Below, one piece after another: positions 15,032 through 20,983 of a DNA stretch of 20,983 nucleotides. The stretch covers positions 1-20,983 of the forward strand of contig JBCCSZ010000124.1 of the NCBI GenBank assembly GCA_039199225.1. The letters run 5' to 3'. Source of the stretch: JBCCSZ01 sp039199225 (GTDB lineage: Bacteria > Bacteroidota > Bacteroidia > Chitinophagales > Saprospiraceae). Position 1 is the first letter of the stretch. Each line of letters opens with the position of its first letter. Both the position numbers and the translations under genes were made by a program. The notes beneath the pieces were generated by a model. That model was given only the letters and a program-made list of their open reading frames with translations, was not told the DNA's origin and did not search any database.

Positions 15032-15576
15032 GCCATGCGCTTTTTGAGCCCCGTCACTTGAGCCGTGTGGTGCCGTCCGTGCCAGGCATACATGCCCAGT
15101 GCATAAAATAGATCGTAGGTCTTTTGGGTCTCTGGATGTAGGAAGGTCTTGGTGAAATCGTCGGTCGACATACTCCGCAAAACAATGCCCCATCGCTGGT
15201 GCAATGGCTTGATTAAATTCAGGGAAATGGAAATGGGCGCCTCCATTGAATCCTCCAATTTGGCCCAGCGATCTTCAAAGTAGGGTTTAATTGTTGGGTT
15301 TTCTTCCGTCAGAGCAAGCTTGAAGCGGATGAGGCTGTTCATATGGCTATCTGCCAGATGGTGAACAACCTGCCGCACGGTCCAACCCTCGGGGCGATAG
15401 GGGGTATCCAGTTGCCACTTAGACATACCCAGAACAGCTTTTTCCAGCTCGGATGGAAGGGCCTCAATAGCTTCGATCAGTTGCCGAATGGCCGCCACAT
15501 CTCTTTGTGCTGGAGGCTCGTAGTGGCCGATGGGATATTTGAGTTGTTCGAGAGAGGGGGTAGAAACATCGCTCAT
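15025..15576 (-). CDS. DinB/YfiT-like putative metal-dependent hydrolase or thiol transferase
   Basis: 183 residues. It closely follows Bacillus YfiT in the pattern YPIGHYEPP (14-22), GWTVRQVVHHLADSHMN (64-80), FKLALTEENPTIKPY (85-99) and WHGRHHTAQ (165-173). The likely metal ligands are His72 or His73, His166 and His170. DinB-fold proteins of this type include S-transferases for low-molecular-weight thiols, but the true reaction here is unknown. It is inserted between hemC (27-bp gap) and hemD (7-bp overlap) on the same strand, so all three should be on one transcript. The link to haem synthesis is by position only. Confidence 0.88.
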   Translation of the reverse strand: MSDVSTPSLEQLKYPIGHYEPPAQRDVAAIRQLIEAIEALPSELEKAVLGMSKWQLDTPYRPEGWTVRQVVHHLADSHMNSLIRFKLALTEENPTIKPYFEDRWAKLEDSMEAPISISLNLIKPLHQRWGIVLRSMSTDDFTKTFLHPETQKTYDLFYALGMYAWHGRHHTAQVTGLKKRMAW

Positions 15577-15603
15577 TGGAATGAATTAGTGACCCAAAGA
15601 GGC

Positions 15604-16521
15604 TCAGTTGTTGGCCTCCCGAAGTCGATTATACAATTGCTCGGCTAATTTAAAATGGGTACTGGACGATACCCGAGCGGTTGTCAAGGGCGCATTCCAG
15701 CTTTCGGCATAAGCGCCATAAGCGTGGTAATGTCCCATATTATCTCTTTCACAATAAACGCCTAGAGGGATGTGGCAGCCACCTTCCATCATTTTGAGCA
15801 CCTTCCTTTCTACGTTGGTCAATACGGATACTTCTGGGTGGTGGATGTGGCGCAACATTCGGCGAATGGGTAAATTGTCTGCACAGGTTTGAAAAGCCAG
15901 TACGCCTTGGGCCGGAGCTGGTACAAATTCCTTGGGATTGAGGCGGATGACTTCAATGTTTTCTGGCGTTAAGCCAAGGCGAGTCAGTCCGGCTGCAGCT
16001 AAAATGATGGCATCAAATTGTCCTTCCTGGAGTTTTTTGATGCGCGTTGGAACATTGCCGCGAATATCTTTCAGTTCGATACCTGGGCAAAGGTCGCGCA
16101 TTTGTGCCTTGCGGCGAGCGGAGGAGGTGCCGACGACTGCATCGGGTTTCAGCTTCAGTGTAACACCTTCCCGCAGAGCGTCTTGGCGAATCAGCAGTGC
16201 ATCGACGGGGGTTTCCCGGTAGGAGACTGCACTGATGCAAAGACCTTCCGGTTGGCTAGTAGGGAGGTCTTTCATGGAGTGGACAGCCAGGTCGATGTCG
16301 CCTCGAAGAAGGCTGTCTTCTATTTCCTTGGTAAAAAAGCCTTTTCCTTCGAGCTTATCAAATCCAAGATGTTGAATTTTATCTCCTTGGGTTTTGATGA
16401 TCTCAAGGCGCGCTTCCACGCCAATGGCTTTGAGTTGCGCCAAGGTATGTTCGGCTTGCCATAGGGCCAGGCGGCTTCCTCTGGTACCGATCACAATGGT
16501 TTTAGTAGTGCTTTCAGACAT
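15604..16521 (-). CDS. hemC: Porphobilinogen deaminase (hydroxymethylbilane synthase)
   Basis: 305 residues from the ATG at 16519-16521. It polymerises four porphobilinogens into hydroxymethylbilane. Motifs: IGTRGSRLALWQA (11-23), DLAVHSMKDLP with catalytic Asp77, VGTSSARRKAQ (130-140), DIRGNVPTRIKKL (152-164), APAQGVLAFQ (202-211) and MEGGCHIPLG, in which Cys249 should carry the dipyrromethane cofactor. Length fits the family (about 305-315). The open frame extends to 16746 but would then run through the lpxD start and its promoter, so the internal ATG is preferred. It is first in the hemC-DinB-hemD operon. The start is 91 bp from the divergent lpxD ATG. A -7-like box TATCTTTA lies 17 bases upstream. 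Confidence 0.96.
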   Translation of the reverse strand: MSESTTKTIVIGTRGSRLALWQAEHTLAQLKAIGVEARLEIIKTQGDKIQHLGFDKLEGKGFFTKEIEDSLLRGDIDLAVHSMKDLPTSQPEGLCISAVSYRETPVDALLIRQDALREGVTLKLKPDAVVGTSSARRKAQMRDLCPGIELKDIRGNVPTRIKKLQEGQFDAIILAAAGLTRLGLTPENIEVIRLNPKEFVPAPAQGVLAFQTCADNLPIRRMLRHIHHPEVSVLTNVERKVLKMMEGGCHIPLGVYCERDNMGHYHAYGAYAESWNAPLTTARVSSSTHFKLAEQLYNRLREANN

Positions 16522-16538
16522 TTTTTCTGGTTGAGCTG

Positions 16539-16546
16539 TAAAGATA
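16539..16546 (-). promoter_or_regulatory. Candidate -7 box TATCTTTA for the hemC operon
   Basis: One base off TANNTTTG on minus, 17 bases before the hemC ATG. It supports the internal hemC start. No -33 TTTG is seen. It lies only about 28 bp from the -33 element of the divergent lpxD promoter, so the two transcripts may compete. Confidence 0.35.
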
Positions 16547-16573
16547 AGTGCTTGTTTCGAATTTGTTGCCTCT

Positions 16574-16607
16574 TTTGGCCTAGGATAGAAAAGGATGAGT
16601 ACCTTTG
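16574..16607 (+). promoter_or_regulatory. Promoter of lpxD: TTTG-N22-TACCTTTG
   Basis: TTTG at 16574-16577 and TACCTTTG at 16600-16607 match the Bacteroidota -33 and -7 elements with a spacer of 22, slightly long. The -7 box ends only 5 bases before the ATG at 16613, implying a leaderless or nearly leaderless mRNA and favouring this ATG over the one at 16595, which lies upstream of the box. Confidence 0.55.
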
Positions 16608-16612
16608 CCCCC

Positions 16613-17638
16613 ATGAAAATATCAGCCGGACAAATCAATGAACTCCTAAAAGGTACCCTGGAGGGCAATTCCGATGTGCTCATCAGCGGCCCAAGTAAGA
16701 TCGAAGAGGCTGTCAGCGGTACCATTAGTTTTTTGGCCAATCCCAAATACGAGCCTTACGCCTACACGACTGGGGCTTCCGTTTTATTGGTCAGTCGCGA
16801 TTTTAAGCCTGCCCAACCCATTGCTGCTACCCTCATTCGGGTGGATGATGTCTATGCCAGCATTGCTTTTTTATTGGAAAAATTCGGAGATAGGGGAGAT
16901 GCTGTTCAAGGCATTTCCAAGAAAGCTTCTGTACATACCGATGCGCAGCTGGGCGCAAATGTGTCGATTGGAGATTTTGCTGTGGTGGAAAAAGGGGCTG
17001 TGATTGGTGAAAATAGCATTATTTACCCGCAGGTTTACATTGGGGCCAATGTACAGATCGGGCAAGGGGTGAAAATCTATCCAGGTGTAAAGATTTACCA
17101 TGATTGTAAGGTTGGTGACCACTGCGTTTTACATGCCAATGCAGTCATCGGGAGTGATGGCTTCGGCTTTGCGCCTCAAACGGATCAATCGTATAAAAAA
17201 GTTGCTCAAATTGGTAATGTGGTTTTGGAAGACAAAGTCGAGGTAGGTGCCAACACAGTGATCGATCGGGCGACGATGGGCTCTACGGTTATTCGGCAGG
17301 GGGTGAAATTGGACAACCTCATCCAAATTGCGCACAATGTGGAGGTCGGAGAGCATACCGTCATCGCTGCTCAAGCGGGCATTGCGGGCAGCACCAGGAT
17401 TGGCAAGCGTTGTATGATTGGTGGCCAAGCGGGCTTTGTTGGTCACATCAAGGTGGCAGATGGTTCAAAGGTTCAGGCTCAAAGTGGTGTGGCAGCCCCT
17501 ATCAAACAGGACAATTCGGCGGTCTATGGTTCGCCGGCCTTGCCTTATGCCGACTATTTAAAAGCTTATGCGGTTTTCAAACAGCTGCCTGCTTTGTATA
17601 AGCGCCTTCACGAACTTGAAAAAAAATTGAAAGATTGA
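16613..17638 (+). CDS. lpxD: UDP-3-O-acylglucosamine N-acyltransferase
   Basis: 341 residues from the ATG at 16613. It adds the second 3-hydroxyacyl chain to UDP-3-O-acyl-glucosamine, the third step of lipid A synthesis, using acyl-ACP, in the cytoplasm. An N-terminal uridine-binding domain (1-100) is followed by a left-handed beta-helix of hexapeptide repeats (about 105-290) and a helical C-terminus. The signature GSDGFGFAP (180-188) and the catalytic His in IQIAHNVEVG (His241, equal to E. coli His239) are present, as is the second conserved His (His278). The upstream ATG at 16595 would add MSTFAP, but the -7 box overlaps it and MKISAGQINELL matches the usual LpxD start. Its stop overlaps the start of the HAD gene by 4 bases (TTGA). 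It is a stand-alone gene, not in the lpxA-fabZ cluster seen in many bacteria. Confidence 0.95.
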   Translation: MKISAGQINELLKGTLEGNSDVLISGPSKIEEAVSGTISFLANPKYEPYAYTTGASVLLVSRDFKPAQPIAATLIRVDDVYASIAFLLEKFGDRGDAVQGISKKASVHTDAQLGANVSIGDFAVVEKGAVIGENSIIYPQVYIGANVQIGQGVKIYPGVKIYHDCKVGDHCVLHANAVIGSDGFGFAPQTDQSYKKVAQIGNVVLEDKVEVGANTVIDRATMGSTVIRQGVKLDNLIQIAHNVEVGEHTVIAAQAGIAGSTRIGKRCMIGGQAGFVGHIKVADGSKVQAQSGVAAPIKQDNSAVYGSPALPYADYLKAYAVFKQLPALYKRLHELEKKLKD

Positions 17639-18330
17639 AAACGCTCATCATCTTTGACATCGACGGAACCCTACTGTATTCCAATAAAATCGACAGCCAA
17701 TGTTTTGCCGATACTTATGAAAGCATATATGGAAAAGCTTTCCCATCCATCGATTGGCACAACTATCCCCATGTGTCGGATACAACAATCTTTGATACGG
17801 TCATTCAGGACCAGTTTGGGCGGCCTTCAACCACCGAAGAGGTAAACCTTTTTCAGGATGCTTTTGTAGACTTGATTTGTCAGCGGCGACTGGAAAAGCC
17901 AGACGAATTTCGGGAGGTACCTGCTGCCTGCCAAACAGTTGAACGCTTGCTGGCCGACGGCCAATACCTGGTGGGCATTGCTACTGGCGGCTGGGAACGT
18001 CCAGCCAGGGTAAAATTGTCTCACATTCAACTTCCGACCAATGACCTTATCATGAGCTTTGCAGACGGTAAACCCACTCGCGAAGACATCATCCAAGAGG
18101 TGCTAGACGAAGTTGATCAAAGAAAGGAATCCATCCGGCGCATCGTTTACATCGGCGATGCCCCCTGGGATGTTCGTACGACCCGCAATATAGCCATGCC
18201 CTTCGTAGGCATTCGCCGCAAGGGAGATGCAGGGCTGTTGCTGGAAATGGGTGCTTCCCACGTATTGCAGGATTATTCCGACTTTGACGCCTTTATTCGT
18301 GCGACGGAATTGGCTCAGGTGCCTTCCTGA
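17635..18330 (+). CDS. HAD-superfamily phosphatase
   Basis: 231 residues from a TTG at 17635-17637. It is a haloacid-dehalogenase-type hydrolase with a cap domain, probably a small-molecule phosphatase of the phosphoglycolate phosphatase-like group. Motif I is FDIDGTLL (nucleophile Asp8 and acid/base Asp10), motif II is GIATGG (Thr117), motif III is Lys127 in ARVKLSH, and motif IV is IGDAPWD (Asp175, Asp179). All catalytic residues are intact. The TTG overlaps the lpxD stop codon in TTGA, so the gene should be translated by coupling from the lpxD transcript. No ATG is available at this point. Substrate unknown; the pairing with lpxD does not by itself point to lipid A. Confidence 0.88.
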   Translation: MKTLIIFDIDGTLLYSNKIDSQCFADTYESIYGKAFPSIDWHNYPHVSDTTIFDTVIQDQFGRPSTTEEVNLFQDAFVDLICQRRLEKPDEFREVPAACQTVERLLADGQYLVGIATGGWERPARVKLSHIQLPTNDLIMSFADGKPTREDIIQEVLDEVDQRKESIRRIVYIGDAPWDVRTTRNIAMPFVGIRRKGDAGLLLEMGASHVLQDYSDFDAFIRATELAQVPS

Positions 18331-18506
18331 AAAGTAGATGTTTCCCATCTCAATCGGGATAGTTGTGTAGAGTAGCCGAATGATAAATCAAGATATTTGT
18401 CTCCTATTGATTTTGGGATATTGTAAATTTTTTGAGATTTTTGTGCAGTTGGTAAGAGATAGGCGTAAAAGGAATTTAAATGATAAAATTTCTTTTTACA
18501 GATAGC

Positions 18507-18537
18507 TTGGAAAAGTCGTATGATTGAACTATTTTTG
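18507..18537 (+). promoter_or_regulatory. Promoter candidate TTG-N20-TATTTTTG for tRNA-Lys
   Basis: TTG at 18507-18509 and TATTTTTG at 18530-18537 match the -33/-7 pattern with a 20-base spacer. The implied start lies about 75 bases before the mature tRNA, leaving a 5' leader for RNase P. The rest of 18331-18619 shows no gene. Confidence 0.5.
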
Positions 18538-18619
18538 CCACTCGTTTGTAATAAGAAAGAAATCAAGCGTAAAATATTACAAGCGAAAGAAGAGATAACT
18601 CTCTGTTTATCAATGTTTT

Positions 18620-18695
18620 GACCGAGTAGCTCAGTTGGTAGAGCATTTGACTTTTAATCAAAGGGTCCCGGGTTCGAGCCCCGGCTCGGTCACCA
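18620..18695 (+). tRNA. tRNA-Lys (UUU)
   Basis: A 76-base cloverleaf including an encoded CCA (18693-18695). The acceptor stem pairs GACCGAG with CTCGGTC, the D arm has AGTTGGTA, the anticodon stem is TTTGA/TCAAA around loop CTTTTAA with anticodon TTT, and the T arm is CCGGG/CCCGG around TTCGAGC. It reads AAA and AAG. It is followed directly by a terminator. Confidence 0.97.
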
Positions 18696-18727
18696 AAGCC
18701 TGGCAAATCGCCGGGCTTTTGTTTTTT
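18696..18727 (+). terminator. Rho-independent terminator of tRNA-Lys
   Basis: The stem AAGCCTGGC/GCCGGGCTT with loop AAATC (18705-18709) contains one G-U pair and is followed by TTTTGTTTTTT. It begins at the base after the CCA end. Confidence 0.85.
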
Positions 18728-18800
18728 AGCTTGCCAGCAGTTCGTCTAATTAGATTTGAAGGCGCTTTCCGCTTACTACAACATGATTTCTTGGTGGTTG

Positions 18801-18835
18801 AAAACAAAACAGCCCAAGATTTTTGTCTTGGACTG
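18801..18835 (-). terminator. Rho-independent terminator of the ABC permease gene
   Basis: On minus, CAGTCCAAGA and TCTTGGGCTG pair over 10 bp with one mismatch around a 6-base loop and are followed by TTTTGTTTTC. It lies 28 bases past the permease stop. It separates the permease transcript from the tRNA. Confidence 0.75.
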
Positions 18836-18862
18836 TCTGCATAATCTTTGGTTTGATCTAAT

Positions 18863-20983
18863 TTATTCATTTCGGAGGCTGTCCACAGGATCGGCAATGG
18901 CTGCTCGGACACTTTGCAAACCAACGCTGGCGAAGGCAATGACCAAGACGGTCACAGCGGCCAGTGCGAAAACCCACCATTGGATTTGTATCTGGTAAGC
19001 GAAGTTTTCCAACCATTTATCCATAAAGTACCAGGCAAGTGGCGAAGCGATCACGAATGCAATCAACAACAGCCGCAAGAAATCCTTGGAAAGCAAGGTA
19101 ACAATACCAGCGACGGAGGCGCCCAATACCTTGCGGATGCCGATCTCCTTGGTTCTCTGTTCTGTTATGAAGCTGGCCAAGCCAAACAGGCCCAAACAAG
19201 AAATGAAGATGGCCAACATAGCAAATATCATGGCTAGTTTACCTACTCTCTGCTCTGATTGATACATGCTGCTGAAGGCTTCATCCATGAACTCATAGGA
19301 GAAGGGCTGACCAGGGGCCATTTCCCGCCAATTCTTTTCTGCCAAGGCAATTACATCAGCACTGCTGGCAGCATTGTAGCGCAGGCTAATTTTACCATAA
19401 CTTGGTCCCCAAAGGATTCCCAAGGCGCCAATGTTGTCCCGCAATGTGTTCCAATGAAAATCCTTGACAATACCAATTATTTTGTAGGCATCGAAATCTT
19501 CTGGCTTGGGTTCTGCTGCGATGTTGCCCCGGATGCGGTAGATTTCTTGGCCAAGGGGCTCGTCATAAGCTAGCTTTCTAATGGCCGTTTCATTTAATAC
19601 CACAGCCATGCTATCGGCTGGCCGATTGGGATCGAAGAATCGACCCTCTACCAATTCCAGATCGAGGGTTTTGGCAAAATCTTCATCGACGGTCCACTGC
19701 TGTAGGTTGAGCGTCTGATCTTGACGGAAGGCCCGTATTTTATTGAAGGTTGTATTGTTGTTGTTGGATGGCGTTGGCAAAAAGGAGCTGATGGTTGCAC
19801 TTTGCACATCCGGAGATTGGAGCAATTGATTTTTGAAGGAATGAATATTGTTTTCTAGTGCATAGGTTTCATTAATGATGAGTACTTGCTCTTTATCGAA
19901 GCCCAATTTTTTGTTTTGTATGTAGTGCAGTTGATTGTAAACCAAGATGGTAGCGATGATGAGGGCCGTAGAGGTCACAAATTGAAAGACGACCAATGCA
20001 CTGCGAATGCCTCCGTGTTTGGACTGCCCAGACAATTGCCCTTTGAGGGTCCGGATGGTATTGATGGTTGTCAGGAAAAACGCTGGATAGCTTCCTGCGA
20101 TTAAGCCGATTAAAAGACAGGCTGCCAGGATGCAGAGTCCGACGCCCAGCAGGTTGTCTGGCCATTGGATGGGCGTCCCCGTTAGTTCGCTGAACCACGG
20201 AAGCGCGAAGTTGACTAGGTTGATGGCAAACAAAAAGCCCGTTGCCGTAACCAGCATCGACTCACTCAGGAACTGCCAGATGATATTGGACCGGCGGCCG
20301 CCAAGCACCTTTCGCATACCGATTTCCTTGGCACGCGTTGCTGAGCTGGCTGTTGCTAGATTCATGTAATTGATGCAGGCAATAATCAAGACAAAAAAGG
20401 CAATGGCACTAAAAATCCATACGTATTGGATGTTGCCATTTGGCGCCATTTCATATTCCAGTTGTGAGTGCAGGTGGATGTCTTTCAAGGCTTGCAACTT
20501 CACCCTTGCATATTGGCCTGTCGCTTCGAATTCTTCTAGGGTCATACCCATCAGCTGGTTGGCAGTATACTCTAGTTTTTCGCGCGAATAGGATTGGAAT
20601 TTCTGATAGAATGCCTCTTGGTCTGTCCCTGGTCGCAATTTCAAGTAGGTAAAAAAGTTATTATTGGCTGCCCAAAAAGGAGGTGCGTTTTCTACTCCTT
20701 CATAGCCATTCATAGCTATTAGAAAATCTGTTTGAAAGTGCGTATTGACAGGAATGTCTTCAAAAACGGCAGTTATTTGGTAAGTGACATTGTCGTCGCG
20801 TATGAGGTTTTGGCCCAATGCCAGTTGGTGGGAGCCAAAATATTTTTCGGCGGCTGTCCGGGAAATGGCGATGGTATTAGGGCGTACCAGCGCTTTTTGG
20901 GTCGTTCCTTCCAGTAGCTGCAGTGGAAAAATTTCAAAGAAGGTACTATCGGCATACGTTACGTTTAGCTCCTTAAAGCTTTG
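18863..20983 (-). CDS. MacB/FtsX-type ABC transporter permease, 5' end outside window
   Basis: The frame is open to the right edge; 706 residues are present and the start is beyond the window (the first visible residues are QSFKELNVTYAD). It holds most of the first periplasmic MacB_PCD domain, a three-segment FtsX core with RAKEIGMRKVLGG, a linking membrane segment, a second periplasmic domain and a second FtsX core with RTKEIGIRKVLGA, ending in PVDSLRNE. The repeated KEIG(M/I)RKVLG signature is typical of the large two-domain permeases of Bacteroidota, which work with a separate ATP-binding protein. Such permeases drive mechanical export or envelope functions (drug, lipoprotein or peptide efflux). 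The substrate is not predictable. No ATPase gene is visible. A terminator follows the gene. Confidence 0.9.
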   Translation of the reverse strand, partial: QSFKELNVTYADSTFFEIFPLQLLEGTTQKALVRPNTIAISRTAAEKYFGSHQLALGQNLIRDDNVTYQITAVFEDIPVNTHFQTDFLIAMNGYEGVENAPPFWAANNNFFTYLKLRPGTDQEAFYQKFQSYSREKLEYTANQLMGMTLEEFEATGQYARVKLQALKDIHLHSQLEYEMAPNGNIQYVWIFSAIAFFVLIIACINYMNLATASSATRAKEIGMRKVLGGRRSNIIWQFLSESMLVTATGFLFAINLVNFALPWFSELTGTPIQWPDNLLGVGLCILAACLLIGLIAGSYPAFFLTTINTIRTLKGQLSGQSKHGGIRSALVVFQFVTSTALIIATILVYNQLHYIQNKKLGFDKEQVLIINETYALENNIHSFKNQLLQSPDVQSATISSFLPTPSNNNNTTFNKIRAFRQDQTLNLQQWTVDEDFAKTLDLELVEGRFFDPNRPADSMAVVLNETAIRKLAYDEPLGQEIYRIRGNIAAEPKPEDFDAYKIIGIVKDFHWNTLRDNIGALGILWGPSYGKISLRYNAASSADVIALAEKNWREMAPGQPFSYEFMDEAFSSMYQSEQRVGKLAMIFAMLAIFISCLGLFGLASFITEQRTKEIGIRKVLGASVAGIVTLLSKDFLRLLLIAFVIASPLAWYFMDKWLENFAYQIQIQWWVFALAAVTVLVIAFASVGLQSVRAAIADPVDSLRNE

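Noticed and set aside
15032..15193. Upstream extension of hemD to 15193
   Set aside because: It would overlap the DinB gene by 169 bases with non-HemD sequence.
16522..16746. Upstream extension of hemC to 16746
   Set aside because: It would cross the lpxD start and promoter; the added residues are unlike HemC.

Overview
The window looks like chromosomal DNA of a Bacteroidota bacterium, most likely from the Saprospiria (Saprospiraceae/Lewinellaceae-like). The reasons are a Porin_10-type outer-membrane protein, a long secreted protein made of Cys-containing ~111-residue modules, a two-component-type kinase with a periplasmic TPR sensor, start codons without Shine-Dalgarno sequences, and several -7 boxes of the Bacteroidota form TANNTTTG. 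The placement is by family resemblance only.

Layout, left to right. Positions 1-2000 (minus) hold the N-terminal two thousand bases of a secreted modular repeat protein that runs off the left edge. Then come, all on minus, a Porin_10 outer-membrane protein (2262-4196), fabI (4314-5117) with a clear terminator, a TPR sensor histidine kinase (5276-7318), a 460-bp gap with no gene, and recN (7781-9436). From 9446 to 12330 lies a more accessory stretch: a free-standing 81-codon copy of the tail of an Rpn-family nuclease, the full-length rpn gene itself, a GNAT acetyltransferase (all minus), and an AT-rich orphan lipoprotein gene on plus. Convergent with it is a TPR-containing GT-C glycosyltransferase-like membrane protein (12333-14267). 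Next is a haem operon on minus, hemC - DinB/YfiT-like - hemD. Divergent from hemC, on plus, are lpxD and an overlapping HAD phosphatase gene, then tRNA-Lys(UUU) with its own terminator. The right edge is a MacB/FtsX-type ABC permease on minus whose N-terminus lies outside the window.

How it works together: most genes are housekeeping (fatty acid synthesis, lipid A, tetrapyrrole synthesis, DNA repair, tRNA) and envelope functions. The most unusual element is the rpn locus. Rpn proteins have been described as antiphage toxins held in check by a separately translated C-terminal domain carrying four-residue repeats of variable number. Here the C-terminal part, including the four-residue repeats, has been physically duplicated as its own small intact ORF just downstream of the full gene (96% identical DNA, two repeat units fewer). 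It could be a stand-alone inhibitor, a decoy for repeat exchange, or a simple duplication remnant. Other points of interest are -7 boxes only 5-6 bases from the start codons of lpxD and recN (possible leaderless mRNAs), TTG starts in overlapping gene pairs, three 11-bp-phased ATCAC repeats upstream of the repeat-protein gene, and a recent 675-bp internal duplication in that gene.
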